DNA from: Odoribacter sp.
Lineage (GTDB): Bacteria; Bacteroidota; Bacteroidia; Bacteroidales; Prolixibacteraceae
Assembly (NCBI GenBank): GCA_013824715.1
Contig: PNOH01000027.1
Span: 1-64,000, forward strand
Length of the DNA: 64,000 nucleotides
Direction: 5' to 3'
The notes beneath the pieces were generated by a model that saw nothing but the letters and a program-made list of their open reading frames with translations, was not told the origin of the DNA and searched no databases. Position 1 is the stretch's first letter. Every line of letters starts with the position of its first letter. This document shows positions 34,404 to 44,623 of the stretch, piece after piece. The position numbers and the translations under genes are program-made.

Positions 34404-34515
34404 ACTGAAAGTTTGTTTGTTGTGGCGATAAAGTTAGAAAAGTTTAATTAGTGAGTGGTCTAAAATTTATATATTTGGCGTCAGTTTTAAGGGGGACTAA
34501 TATTAAGAAAACAAT

Positions 34516-35724
34516 ATGCAAAGATTAAGGAACCTTCTCCTTGCAGGTTTGGTAATGGCAACATTTGCCGTTTCGGCGCAGGAGAAAAAGGAAGACGAAA
34601 AAGAAAAAGGGTATCAGTTTACTTCAATTAATGAAATTCCATGCACTTCAGTTAAAGATCAATATCGCTCCGGCACATGCTGGTCGTTTTCAGGATTAGC
34701 TTTGCTGGAAGCCGAAATGTTGCGACTCGGAAAACCTGTAGTTGATTTATCAGAGATGTTTGTGGTTTATCATGTTTATTCTGATAAAGCCCAAAAATAT
34801 GTAAGGTTGCACGGAAGCCTCAACTTTGGTGCGGGTGGAGCTTTTCATGATGTTACCAATGTGATTAAAAAATACGGCGCTGTTCCTGAAGAAGTTTACA
34901 GTGGTTTGAATTATGGTGAAGAAAAACATGTTCACGGTGAGCTTGACCGGACTTTGCTTGATCAGGTTAAAGTAGTTGTTGGCAATCCAAATAAAAAGTT
35001 AACTTCAGTCTGGTTTGATGCTTTAAACAATACCCTGGATACGTATTTTGGAAAACTTCCGGAAAGCTTCAAATATCAGGGAAAAGATTATACTCCGCTG
35101 ACATTTACACAGGAATTTATGGGCCTGAATATGGATGATTATGTGGAAATATCCTCCTATACACACCATCCTTTTTACACTAAATTCATTATTGAAGTTC
35201 CTGATAACTGGTCGTGGGATGAGGTTTACAATGTGCCAATGAACGAATTGGAAGAGATTATAGACAATTCAATCAATACCGGATATACAGTTGCATGGGC
35301 TGCTGATGTGAGCGAAAAAGGATTTTCTACTGCCCAGAATGGAGTTGCCGTAATTCCCGCTGTGGATAAGGCCAATATGACTGATGCCGAAATTAGCAAA
35401 TGGGAAAAACAAACTGAAAAAGAAAGAAACGAAGAATTGTATAAATTATCGAAACCTGGAGCAGAGAAGTTGATCACACAGGAAATGCGCCAGATTGATT
35501 TCGATAATTATCAGACCACCGACGACCATGGAATGTTGATTGTTGGTACAGCCAAAGATCAGAATGGCAACATCTATTATAAAGTTAAGAACTCGTGGGG
35601 CGATTACAACGATTATGATGGTTATTTCTATGCCTCCAAACCATACGTAAAATATAAAACCATGTCGGTCATGGTTCATAAAGATGCTATTCCAAAGAAT
35701 ATCCGAAAGAAGTTGGATCTTTAA
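34516..35724 (+). CDS. Aminopeptidase C / bleomycin hydrolase-like C1 peptidase
   Basis: A 402-residue papain-family (C1B) peptidase with a signal peptide (to VSAQ, residue 22), so it acts outside the cytoplasm unlike most PepC enzymes. The catalytic set is Cys55 in SGTCWSF, His338 in DDHGM and Asn359 in VKNSWG; SLNFGAGGAFHD is the family-typical block. It trims peptides from their N-termini. A TATATTTG -7 element is at 34470-34477. The next gene starts 29 bases after its stop with its own -7 box. Confidence 0.9.
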   Translation: MQRLRNLLLAGLVMATFAVSAQEKKEDEKEKGYQFTSINEIPCTSVKDQYRSGTCWSFSGLALLEAEMLRLGKPVVDLSEMFVVYHVYSDKAQKYVRLHGSLNFGAGGAFHDVTNVIKKYGAVPEEVYSGLNYGEEKHVHGELDRTLLDQVKVVVGNPNKKLTSVWFDALNNTLDTYFGKLPESFKYQGKDYTPLTFTQEFMGLNMDDYVEISSYTHHPFYTKFIIEVPDNWSWDEVYNVPMNELEEIIDNSINTGYTVAWAADVSEKGFSTAQNGVAVIPAVDKANMTDAEISKWEKQTEKERNEELYKLSKPGAEKLITQEMRQIDFDNYQTTDDHGMLIVGTAKDQNGNIYYKVKNSWGDYNDYDGYFYASKPYVKYKTMSVMVHKDAIPKNIRKKLDL

Positions 35725-35753
35725 AAGCTAAAGTCCTTTTTTATATTTGGCCT

Positions 35754-36641
35754 ATGAGAAAACTGATCCTGTTGATTTGGATTGCAATACCGCTGTTTAG
35801 TTATTCTGAAGACTATCTGTGGTGGAACATCAAGCATGGCTGGGAACCAGGGAAGCCCGGATGGCGGAATTTTATGCACATTACCCCCGGTTACCTTGGC
35901 CCCAATGCTTTATCGGTGCCTGATGTGAAAAAAGGTGTAGTTCAAGAGGGTACAAACCTCGAATTTGGCCTTGATTTTCATTTTAGGAATGGCGACCCGA
36001 CTCAGGATATTTCCGCTAAATATTACCGTTCATTTGCTGATGGAAAAATTGCAGTTGAGTTGTATGGCGTTATTGCTGAGCATTATTCCATGTCAGATTT
36101 TGTCCGCGATGAGCGTATTTCGCGCGATTTTGACGGCAAGGGATTTGCCAATGGCGATTTATTTTTTTCAACATTGATTCAATTGGTAAAAGGACGAAAA
36201 TTCCCTGACACAATGGTCCGGATGGCCGGAAGAACGGCATCGGGAAATCAGCTTGAAGGAGCAAGGTATTCGGATAGCCCGGGATATTTTTTTGATTTCA
36301 GCTTCTCCAAAAGCTATGCCGGAAGAAATGAAAAAATCTCGTTATTGCCCTTTGCTTCTTTCGGATTTTACTCCTGGCAAACCAATGACGAATTAAACCT
36401 TCAGAACGATGCCTTTATGTATGGTTTGGGTACTGACCTGAAAGGATTGCATTGGACAATTTCAAACTCTTTGTCAGGCTATTCAGGATATAAAAACGAG
36501 CGCGATAAGCCGATGGTATATACTTTCGATCTGAAACACCATCTTGCAAATAAAACCGTCAGGCTGCAATATTTACATGGCTTACGCGATTGGACTTACC
36601 GTACTGTCAAATTATCCCTGATTTTAAATCTTCAGAAATAA
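35754..36641 (+). CDS. Predicted outer-membrane beta-barrel protein, unknown
   Basis: A 295-residue exported protein (signal peptide about 1-18). The mature protein starts with WWNIKHGWEPGKPGW and NFMHITPGYLGPNALSVPD and continues with amphipathic strands such as LEFGLDFHFRNGD, FDFSFSKSYAG and KLSLILNLQK, ending in a strand as barrels do. I do not recognise a named family. A TATATTTGG promoter box lies only about 5 bases before the ATG. Position behind a secreted peptidase is not enough to infer a role. Confidence 0.6.
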   Translation: MRKLILLIWIAIPLFSYSEDYLWWNIKHGWEPGKPGWRNFMHITPGYLGPNALSVPDVKKGVVQEGTNLEFGLDFHFRNGDPTQDISAKYYRSFADGKIAVELYGVIAEHYSMSDFVRDERISRDFDGKGFANGDLFFSTLIQLVKGRKFPDTMVRMAGRTASGNQLEGARYSDSPGYFFDFSFSKSYAGRNEKISLLPFASFGFYSWQTNDELNLQNDAFMYGLGTDLKGLHWTISNSLSGYSGYKNERDKPMVYTFDLKHHLANKTVRLQYLHGLRDWTYRTVKLSLILNLQK

Positions 36642-36650
36642 TGCCTGCTG

Positions 36651-39600
36651 TTAATCATTATTTGGCTGATCCTGTTTGCTTTCCTTTAAGCCCAGTGTAT
36701 TTCTGATCCCGCTGAATAAAGCTTTCCACCAATAATTTGCTACCGATCGTTTTTCATCACGCATGAAGTTTATTTCATCCGGAAGTAATTCATTGCCTCT
36801 GGGATTCTTTGACCTCAGTAAAATGCTGTTAGCTAAAAAACTGGCGAATTTTGCTTCTTTGGTATTCCCGTTTTTCATTTCCAAAACTGAAATCTTCATA
36901 TCATTGTACCCAAAAATAACATATCCACTGGCATTGGTCCGATCGGCAGAAAAAGTAAATTGGAAACGTTCAACTTTTCCTGAACGTATCGAAACCGAAG
37001 CAAGTGGTTCCAATACCGGGTTTAAAATGCGCATATTGAACGGGCTTAAACTTCCGGCCACAGTAAAGCGATTTTCAGGATTATTCATCTGGTAGTTCAT
37101 ACTTGTGGTTAATTGGCACGAGTCCATAATTGTTGCAGTTCCGCCAAAACTAAAATCAGGTATTTGGCCGGTTGCTGATTTGATATTGGTAAAAGGCTTA
37201 AGCAAAGCTTGAATACCGGAAAATCTGAGTCGGCCTTCGGTTTCACCTGATTGAGGTTGCTCGGAGTAGTTTATGCTTGAATTGACCAGTTTGAAAGAAT
37301 CGAGCTTAAAAGGATATTTCGTTGTTTTGATTAAATCCTGTAGCATTTTGGGGCGTCTTTTATCGTCAAACTGCAAGCGTTTATCCCTGTAAATATCCAT
37401 CAGCAATCCGTTAACCGACATATATTTTCCTGATATTGTTTCTTTCTCAAACCATTGCCTGATGTCGGGCTGACCGATAATTACCGAGTCAATTTTGCCT
37501 TCGAAATAATCGGACTGAAAACCTACCTGTTTCTGATGTTTTTCTTTATTGAAATTAGGAGTTATCCGAATATCATGAACTGAAAACCGATTGGTGTAGG
37601 ATGAATATGAAACCTTGTCAATGGAATATTGATAAAGCTTTTCCTTCCGGATTAGGTTCGGAATCTGGAAAGCAAAACCGGTGGCATGCATGAAATCATT
37701 TGTTGGTTTGTTGTCAATTCTGACATTAAAAAGATTAAAACTGATATTTTCCTGCCACTTTCTTTGCCCGTTCTTGAAAACAGCGATATTAGCATCTTTT
37801 ACATTCAGTGATCCGGAAGCAAAAACATTGGCAAAACTTTCGAAATGAGGATAAAGGTTTATTTGGTAAGGATTGATTTTCAGTGAGTCTTTGGTATTAT
37901 TAAAAAGTTGTATGGATGGTTGATCCAAGTCTATCGATTCGAAGAAAAACTGATCCTTCTGATAAGCCTGATCCATATCAAATCCATTCATTGAAATGAC
38001 CGGAATACTAAGCTCGAACTGATCAACCCTGGAGCTTTTCGTTTTTGGTTTGACTACCAGTTGTTTGGCTAATATTCTTCGGTCTGTTGAGGAGAATGTA
38101 AGTTCATCGATGCTGTACACCTGATTTTTATCTTTCGGGAAAAACTCAAAATGAAGCAAGTCTGACAGATAGTTTCCACTTTTAAATTCCGTTTTTCCCT
38201 GAAGCTGGTCTCTTAATATTAAAATATTCCGGGCATTCATTTTCAGGTCAGATTGTACCAGCAAGTAGGGCTGTGCCGACATTTCAGAGAAAACTTTAAG
38301 CGAACCATCATTAAGCTTGAATTCTCTGATTGCAATTGATTCAATTTCTTTGGGCAATGGAACCGTGATTTCTTTGATTTCTTTAACTTCTTCCTTTTTT
38401 CGCTTTTGATAAAGCTTGATATTCGGAGAATTAATCAACACATGATCAGCATCAATCTTCCGGTTGAAATACAATTCTTCTATATTAATGCCTTTGATCC
38501 TGATCTCCGGAACAGAAAGTTGAATATTCCAGATGATGGAGGAGAAGTCTTTGCTGTCGGTTTCCGGATAAAGCCGGGCATTCAGGGCAAAAACCTCTTT
38601 CCTTCTTGTCGAAAATCCAACTTCCGCAGCTTTTAAAACATGCACATTATCTGAGAGTCGAATCATGTGATCGCGCACCGAAAAATCAATGAACTCTGAA
38701 AAAAGCAACTTTTTAAGGCCAAACTGATCCTGATTAACCAAAGTGTTTTCGAGTCCAAGGCTGAAATGATTGTCGAGTGAAATTGTTTTACCTTTTCGGC
38801 TGTGATTAATTAACCGGATTGCACCATCCGGAATGTCAACTTTTCTCAAATATATATCGCCCAGATAATTAGATAAAAGTTGAAAAAGGTCTTCAAATTC
38901 AGCTTTAGGTTTGGCAGATTTTAAAAGTGCAAAATTTTCATAATAAATCTGTGGAGATTTAATGTGCAGGGTGTCAACTGATAACTTTTTATTATAAAAG
39001 GCTTCATGAAAGTCAACATCGGTCAAAGTAAGTTCGGGAATGGTAAACTCATACAATTCTGATCGGTTGTATTCTTTCAATACCTCCTGAATATTCACAT
39101 CCGATACCGGAAACAGATGCAGATTCTGTAACTGAGCTTTTTTCGACCGGCTTGAAATAGAAAGATTTTCAATCGTCAACTTATGTAACTTATCAACCAG
39201 TTGCATTTGGTAATTGCCGAAATTCAATTCAATCTGGTTGGCAAAAAATAAACGGTCTGTTTTTCGGGCGCTGTTTTCGTCCAATGCAAAACCGTTCAGA
39301 TTTAATTTGATCGTGGATTCGATATTTCCGGTTTGCAAGGATCCGGTCTTATTCACCAATTGAATTTTCCCTTTTTGAACCGAAACCTGGTTGGAATATA
39401 TGCCTTTTGTGTAGTTTGATATCAGGTTGTAAATAAAGCTTGTATTTTGCGGTTCCGCTCTTTTAATCAGAATTTCATTTTGAGTAAGTTTAAATTCGGG
39501 ATTAAATAAGTTAATCTTTTGAAAGAAAAATCTCCTTTGATGGTATGCCTTTTTGAAATTAAACAGATCGAGCCTTACGCTGTCGCAATTAGCATCAATA

Positions 39601-40952
39601 CGGTTTTTCTGATTAGCCAGAGCGCCGCCGGAAAGCAAAGGATAGAGTTGTATGTTTTTTATCAGGACAGATTTTCGGCGTGTGGAAAGATCCAGATTTG
39701 CAGCTCTGATCCGGTGAATGTTGTCGCCCAAAGTCAATTCATATTCCGATGCTGAAAAATCAATATTTTTTGCATAAAAAATGCGGCTGGTGTCTCTGCC
39801 AGAGACTGAATCAAGAAGGAAATCTTCGAGATTTATTTCGATGTTCTTTAGTTCCTGTTGACCCGTCTGATCGGTCTGTGACTTAAATAAGGTCAGTTGT
39901 GCATTCTCCAGTTTAAAATTCTGAATGCTTACACCCGCAAATTCTTTTTGTATTAATTCATACAGGTTAAATTCATCTTTTAGTTCTGTGGATGATTTGA
40001 TAAGCTTCAGTCCTGGCCAGTATTTAATATTGACTCCTGATAAAATCAGCGAATCAATTGGGATTTTATCGTTTCTGTAAAATTCATTAATTTGACTACT
40101 GATCATTTTTGATTGCGAAACATGAACAGAATATCGGGCTTTGTCAGGATTATTCTTTGTAACAGGCTTTAGTTCAATATTTTGAGCTTCAATCTGTGAT
40201 CGTCTAAGTGAATAGGTAACCATCTCTGCGCTGAGAGAATGAATGCTGTCGGCAAGTTTATTCTGGTAATTCTGCATCCGGAGATAAATGTCCTGCGCAT
40301 CAAACAGGCGGTCGGGATTGGGCAACAGCAATGAATCGGTATAAAAATTCAGGATGCCAATGGTTATATTTTCGGCATTCGATAGTTTTTTTGAATCGCC
40401 AACCAGATTGTAAAAATCGAAACTGGCATTGACTAACTCAATTTTATTAATTTTTATCGCTTTAAAATTCCTGGTAACCAATGGTTTCAATTCCTGAAAA
40501 AGTGTACTGATATTGCTTTTTTTATCGTCAATTTCAGAATTTTTACCATGAATGTTCAACTCGGGTTGACTAATCAGAATCTCTCCGATTTCAAGGTTTT
40601 TCTTAAAAACCAATTGAAAAAGACGGATTCCTTCAATCCGTATATTAGGCGAATACAGCGAATAAAACCGTTTGGTAGTTTCAGTCAGGTTTAAAGTTCG
40701 GATAATGGAACCGGATGGATGAAAGGAAACCTGGTTAATCTCGAACCCCCATTGATTAAAATTTATTTTCAGATTTTCGAATGTAAGCTCGTATTTTCCT
40801 TTCGACTTTTTTGAAACAAAATCAGAAAGATTTTTATTCAGATAAGTCTGCGTTTCAAAATATAACAAAGCCAGGGTGGCTAATGCAATCACAATCAGTA
40901 TCGAAAGGATAGCTGCCAGGATTTTATATATTCTTTTATGCAAGCGGGTCAT
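36651..40952 (-). CDS. AsmA/YhdP-like large envelope protein with six ~175-residue repeats
   Basis: A 1433-residue protein with one N-terminal membrane helix (about 9-31) and a long beta-rich extracytoplasmic part. I see six copies of a repeat: the D/K-x2-(H/Q/Y)-x ... S-x-(R)R ... N-(I/L)-x-L-x-P block occurs near 234-264, 409-439, 586-616, 767-797, 940-970 and 1103-1133, i.e. every 163-181 residues. The C-terminal part (about 1200-1390) has the AsmA/DUF748-like YSEQPQSGETEGRLRF and TTSMNY... strands. Such proteins are thought to form a hydrophobic groove spanning the periplasm for lipid transfer. This is inference; the family name rests on layout, not on a search. Its neighbours are a barrel protein (convergent) and rocD. 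Confidence 0.75.
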   Translation of the reverse strand: MTRLHKRIYKILAAILSILIVIALATLALLYFETQTYLNKNLSDFVSKKSKGKYELTFENLKINFNQWGFEINQVSFHPSGSIIRTLNLTETTKRFYSLYSPNIRIEGIRLFQLVFKKNLEIGEILISQPELNIHGKNSEIDDKKSNISTLFQELKPLVTRNFKAIKINKIELVNASFDFYNLVGDSKKLSNAENITIGILNFYTDSLLLPNPDRLFDAQDIYLRMQNYQNKLADSIHSLSAEMVTYSLRRSQIEAQNIELKPVTKNNPDKARYSVHVSQSKMISSQINEFYRNDKIPIDSLILSGVNIKYWPGLKLIKSSTELKDEFNLYELIQKEFAGVSIQNFKLENAQLTLFKSQTDQTGQQELKNIEINLEDFLLDSVSGRDTSRIFYAKNIDFSASEYELTLGDNIHRIRAANLDLSTRRKSVLIKNIQLYPLLSGGALANQKNRIDANCDSVRLDLFNFKKAYHQRRFFFQKINLFNPEFKLTQNEILIKRAEPQNTSFIYNLISNYTKGIYSNQVSVQKGKIQLVNKTGSLQTGNIESTIKLNLNGFALDENSARKTDRLFFANQIELNFGNYQMQLVDKLHKLTIENLSISSRSKKAQLQNLHLFPVSDVNIQEVLKEYNRSELYEFTIPELTLTDVDFHEAFYNKKLSVDTLHIKSPQIYYENFALLKSAKPKAEFEDLFQLLSNYLGDIYLRKVDIPDGAIRLINHSRKGKTISLDNHFSLGLENTLVNQDQFGLKKLLFSEFIDFSVRDHMIRLSDNVHVLKAAEVGFSTRRKEVFALNARLYPETDSKDFSSIIWNIQLSVPEIRIKGINIEELYFNRKIDADHVLINSPNIKLYQKRKKEEVKEIKEITVPLPKEIESIAIREFKLNDGSLKVFSEMSAQPYLLVQSDLKMNARNILILRDQLQGKTEFKSGNYLSDLLHFEFFPKDKNQVYSIDELTFSSTDRRILAKQLVVKPKTKSSRVDQFELSIPVISMNGFDMDQAYQKDQFFFESIDLDQPSIQLFNNTKDSLKINPYQINLYPHFESFANVFASGSLNVKDANIAVFKNGQRKWQENISFNLFNVRIDNKPTNDFMHATGFAFQIPNLIRKEKLYQYSIDKVSYSSYTNRFSVHDIRITPNFNKEKHQKQVGFQSDYFEGKIDSVIIGQPDIRQWFEKETISGKYMSVNGLLMDIYRDKRLQFDDKRRPKMLQDLIKTTKYPFKLDSFKLVNSSINYSEQPQSGETEGRLRFSGIQALLKPFTNIKSATGQIPDFSFGGTATIMDSCQLTTSMNYQMNNPENRFTVAGSLSPFNMRILNPVLEPLASVSIRSGKVERFQFTFSADRTNASGYVIFGYNDMKISVLEMKNGNTKEAKFASFLANSILLRSKNPRGNELLPDEINFMRDEKRSVANYWWKALFSGIRNTLGLKESKQDQPNND

Positions 40953-41087
40953 TCGTGTTTTTTGTTTTTGATTCGAGCCACAAACAGGTCGAAACTGAAA
41001 CTGCGTTCGGTATTTTTCATATAGACCTTAATATTATGAAAAAAGTTGCTCTATTCTAAATAAAAATGTGTTTGAGCGATGAATAAC

Positions 41088-41145
41088 ATTAAAAAATTAA
41101 GGGCGATGATTGGCAAATGTTTTAATTCAAATGCCATTCATCGCC
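41088..41145 (-). terminator. Terminator of the ornithine aminotransferase gene
   Basis: On the minus strand GGCGATGAATGGCATTTG pairs with CATTTGCCAATCATCGCC around AATTAAAA, followed by CTTAATTTTTT. The stem is about 17 bp with one A-A mismatch and lies 42 bases past the rocD stop. Confidence 0.85.
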
Positions 41146-41186
41146 TTCAGATTGATTCCGCATTTCGGGGCAAATCAAATAATTGT

Positions 41187-42410
41187 TTAAACCCCAAGTT
41201 CTGCAAAAGTTTTTTCAATTATTTCACAAGCTTCCAATATTTGTGCTTCATTGATAATTAAAGGCGGAGTAAAGCGGATGATGTGCTCATGTGTTGGTTT
41301 GGCTAACAATCCATTGTTCTTCAAAGCAATACAAACATCCCACGCACTGATTCCATTTACTGACTTGATTACAACTGCATTCAGTAGTCCTTTTCCCCGT
41401 ACAATTTCAATCAAATCTGAATCAATTGATTTTAGTTTCTTCCGGAAAATTTTACCCATGTTTTCGGCATTTTCGGCCAGGTTTTCTTCCCTGATTACTT
41501 CCAGAGCAGCAATGGCAACTTTGGCTGCAACAGGATTTCCGCCATAAGTTGATCCATGTTCGCCAGGCTTAATGGTCAGCATAATTTCATCGTCAGCCAG
41601 TACGCACGAAACAGGCAGCATCCCTCCTGAAATGGCTTTCCCGAGTACTAAAATATCGGGCCTGACCCCTTCGTGGTCGCAGGCCAGCATTTTTCCTGTA
41701 CGGGCAAGACCGGTTTGTACTTCATCTGCTACAAAAAGGACATTGTGTTTTTTGCAAAGATTGAAAGCTTTGCGCAAGTATCCATCTTCAGGTACATATA
41801 CTCCAGCCTCAGCCTGAATGGGCTCAACCAAAAATCCAGCCACGTTCGGATCTTCCAGCGCTTTCTCCAGTGCATTCATGTCGTTGTACGGAATATTAAT
41901 AAACCCGGGAGTATATGGGCCGTAATCATTGTACGAATCAGGATCAGACGACATGGAAATGATGGTAATGGTGCGGCCATGGAAATTTCCGTTGCAGACA
42001 ATTATTTTGGCTTCTGTTTTAGGCACTCCCTTTACTTTATAGGCCCATTTCCTGATCAGTTTTAATGCAGTTTCATCGGCTTCAGCCCCCGAATTCATGG
42101 GTAACATTTTGTCGTATCCGAATAAATCGGTCATGTATTCTTCCCATTCGCCCAGCACATTGTTGTAAAAAGCCCTTGAAGTCAGCGCCAGTTTTTGCGC
42201 CTGGTCGGTAAGCGCCTTTACAATTTTGGGATGACAATGTCCCTGATTGACCGCCGAATAAGCCGATAAAAAATCAAAATATTGTTTCCCTTCAACATCC
42301 CAGACATAAATTCCTTCGCCACGTTCCAAAACCACAGGCAGCGGGTGATAATTATGAGCGCCGAACCGTGATTCACGATCCATATAATCCTTAGCTGTTA
42401 ATACATTCAT
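41187..42410 (-). CDS. rocD: Ornithine--oxo-acid aminotransferase
   Basis: A 407-residue class III PLP aminotransferase, full length for ornithine aminotransferase. [19 protein letters not shown] (Asp229 to the PLP ring N) and [16 protein letters not shown] (Lys258, Schiff base) are clear; [21 protein letters not shown] and [10 protein letters not shown] are typical of OAT rather than of acetylornithine aminotransferase. It converts ornithine and 2-oxoglutarate to glutamate semialdehyde and glutamate, linking arginine and proline metabolism. It has its own promoter and terminator, so it is a single-gene unit. Confidence 0.93.
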   Translation of the reverse strand: MNVLTAKDYMDRESRFGAHNYHPLPVVLERGEGIYVWDVEGKQYFDFLSAYSAVNQGHCHPKIVKALTDQAQKLALTSRAFYNNVLGEWEEYMTDLFGYDKMLPMNSGAEADETALKLIRKWAYKVKGVPKTEAKIIVCNGNFHGRTITIISMSSDPDSYNDYGPYTPGFINIPYNDMNALEKALEDPNVAGFLVEPIQAEAGVYVPEDGYLRKAFNLCKKHNVLFVADEVQTGLARTGKMLACDHEGVRPDILVLGKAISGGMLPVSCVLADDEIMLTIKPGEHGSTYGGNPVAAKVAIAALEVIREENLAENAENMGKIFRKKLKSIDSDLIEIVRGKGLLNAVVIKSVNGISAWDVCIALKNNGLLAKPTHEHIIRFTPPLIINEAQILEACEIIEKTFAELGV

Positions 42411-42437
42411 CGGTTTTAATTTTAAATTATTGAAGTA

Positions 42438-42468
42438 CAGAAGTAGATATATTTTAGTTTATTTCAAA
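42438..42468 (-). promoter_or_regulatory. Promoter of rocD
   Basis: On the minus strand TTTG (42465-42468) is followed after exactly 19 bases by TACTTCTG (42438-42445), one mismatch from TAnnTTTG. The leader to the ATG at 42410 is about 20-25 bases. Confidence 0.65.
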
Positions 42469-42544
42469 TGATATTGACCTGTTATTATTGATCAAATCAA
42501 ACAAAAAATGGTTCAGTTTATGCCGGATGAATTGGCTTGTACTA

Positions 42545-44593
42545 TTATTTCCAAAACCGGATAATGGCCATTTCGCACATCATAAAAATAATGGCCAAAG
42601 CAATAAAATGCTTCCAGAATTGTTTGCCGTTGCTGTAATCCTGAAGGGTTTCACTTATAGCGGCATCCGAAGTGTCAATCAATTTGAATTGTTTGAAATC
42701 ACCCGCCTGCATAAACTTTTGAAGTTCCTTATCTTCATAAAATTCAGCGTCCGATTCTTTTCTTGAAAAATTACAGGAAATTGATTGAATAATCTGGTCA
42801 CCATCCTGAATTAAATAATGTCCCGCATTTTGAAGTAAATCATCTAAAATCAACTGTTGTTTCCCCGACCCAATCGTACGTACCGATGTGATAAACTCAT
42901 CTTTAGTTTGTTGGTTAATGATTTTTAGTTCACTAAGTTGCGAGCTTTTATTCAGGAATACAGGATCGTCGTTTTCGAGCGAATAGGCATACTTTTGTTG
43001 TTCGCCACTTTGCAAAACCATGTTATAAACTGTTGGAACAAAAAGAATATGCCTGATAAAACCGAAATTCTTTTTGCTGAGCGGAAAAGCAAATAAATAT
43101 ACGGTTCCATGCCCAAAAGAACTGGCAGTTAATGCACTTTTCCCGTTTCTGAAGGTCAAAACCTCCGACCCCCCGTTTTGCATACCGTCTTTAAAAACCG
43201 TATAACCTTTAATGACGGGCAAATCAGCTTCATCTTCATGTTTTTTAAATACCTCCTGATACAGCTTGTGCCCGTAATTGATTTCCGAAATACCCATTGT
43301 TGCGGTATCAAAAAGCGCTATAGTATTGCTGTTAAGTTTATTCAGAAGCAGATTATACTCCTTGTAGTCGGTCAAACGGTCAGGAAAAATAACCAAAGTT
43401 CCTCCTTCGTCAACAAATGAAGTTAATTCACTCATAAATCCGGAGCTGAATTTCTGATTGTTGATCAGGAATATACATTGATTGTTTTTAATTTGAGAAA
43501 TCTGGACATTATTCTCCGGATACTCTGCGTAGGTGATTAATTCATCGTCTGCAAAAAGTTTTTTCAGGTAATCTGAACCATTGTTCTGTGGATTATATAT
43601 GCCCAGTGTATTAAGTTTTGATAATACCCGATAACTCAAAAAATAAGAATTGTCGAAAATAACCGGATAGTCATCGAGCTCAACCTTGCATAACTGAATT
43701 CCCTTCGAATTATTGGTGTAATTAAGTTCAAGAGTTGTCTTTTCCTCACCAGCGATCGAAATGTTGGAAATAGCTTTTAACGAATCGTTAATAGTTAATG
43801 TCACAGGTATATTCTGGTATGCCTGACCAGATTTGTTGCTGATATGGACAAATAGTTTTTCACTTTGTCCTATTTTTCGACCGGGAACCTCGAACCAGCA
43901 TGAATCAATCAGAAGGTTATTTGTTTTGCTGCTTTTAAGCGGCAATAAATAAGTAAAAACGGAAGAATCGGGTTTTATGGCTTCGAAGTCGGAAGCGTTT
44001 TTCTGAAAATCGGACAAGATAAAGACATTTTTTTCAAGCTTTTTGAATGTTCCGGACTCCATTTGAACGGCCCGTGAATAAACATCTGACAATTGGGGCG
44101 AATGCGCACTCTCTTTAATTTCAGCAACTTGCTGAATAAATTGCTCTTTGTTTAGCGGAAACTGATGTTGCGGCAGAAAATCGCTGGTCAGGATAATAAA
44201 TTGGGTACCGATCCGGTACGAATTCGCAATTTCAATGGCGTTTTGTTTGGCCTGTTCGAGCAAATATCCATTTTCTCCTTCAGCTTTCATGCTAAAAGAA
44301 TTATCAACATATATGACGACAAGCTGTTGAGCTGCGTGCGTGATCTTGTTGGTTAATGGAATAAAAGGCCGGCTAAAAGCAATAACCAAAGCTGCGATGG
44401 TTAGTAACCGTGCAATGAGTATAAGTAATTGTTTAAGCTGAGATTTTTTTTTTGAATCCTGCCTGATCAGCTTTAAAAGCTGAACGTTGCTGAAATAGAT
44501 TGTTTTATATCTTTTGAAATTGAAAAAGTGAATGATAACCGGTATCGCCAGTGCAAGCAATGCAAATAGAAAAAACGGATATAAAAAACTCAT
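42545..44593 (-). CDS. BatA-type N-terminal domain / vWA membrane protein
   Basis: A 682-residue protein. The first 80 residues match the aerotolerance regulator N-terminal (BatA, TIGR02226-like) domain: FLYPFFLFALLALAIPVIIH, then NFKRYKTIYFSNVQLL and a second helix. A vWA-like domain follows with the MIDAS start YVDNSFSMKAEG (Asp97, Ser99, Ser101). A glutamine-amidotransferase-like/Big region fills the middle, and a single helix (about 660-678) closes the C-terminus. Members occur widely in Bacteroidota, and their role is not known; related Bat proteins influence stress tolerance. It lies 30 bases downstream of the LysM transglycosylase gene, likely in the same transcript as the par cluster. 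Confidence 0.8.
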   Translation of the reverse strand: MSFLYPFFLFALLALAIPVIIHFFNFKRYKTIYFSNVQLLKLIRQDSKKKSQLKQLLILIARLLTIAALVIAFSRPFIPLTNKITHAAQQLVVIYVDNSFSMKAEGENGYLLEQAKQNAIEIANSYRIGTQFIILTSDFLPQHQFPLNKEQFIQQVAEIKESAHSPQLSDVYSRAVQMESGTFKKLEKNVFILSDFQKNASDFEAIKPDSSVFTYLLPLKSSKTNNLLIDSCWFEVPGRKIGQSEKLFVHISNKSGQAYQNIPVTLTINDSLKAISNISIAGEEKTTLELNYTNNSKGIQLCKVELDDYPVIFDNSYFLSYRVLSKLNTLGIYNPQNNGSDYLKKLFADDELITYAEYPENNVQISQIKNNQCIFLINNQKFSSGFMSELTSFVDEGGTLVIFPDRLTDYKEYNLLLNKLNSNTIALFDTATMGISEINYGHKLYQEVFKKHEDEADLPVIKGYTVFKDGMQNGGSEVLTFRNGKSALTASSFGHGTVYLFAFPLSKKNFGFIRHILFVPTVYNMVLQSGEQQKYAYSLENDDPVFLNKSSQLSELKIINQQTKDEFITSVRTIGSGKQQLILDDLLQNAGHYLIQDGDQIIQSISCNFSRKESDAEFYEDKELQKFMQAGDFKQFKLIDTSDAAISETLQDYSNGKQFWKHFIALAIIFMMCEMAIIRFWK

Positions 44594-44623
44594 TTTCTTA
44601 TTCGATATTTGGTAGCGGTTTGG

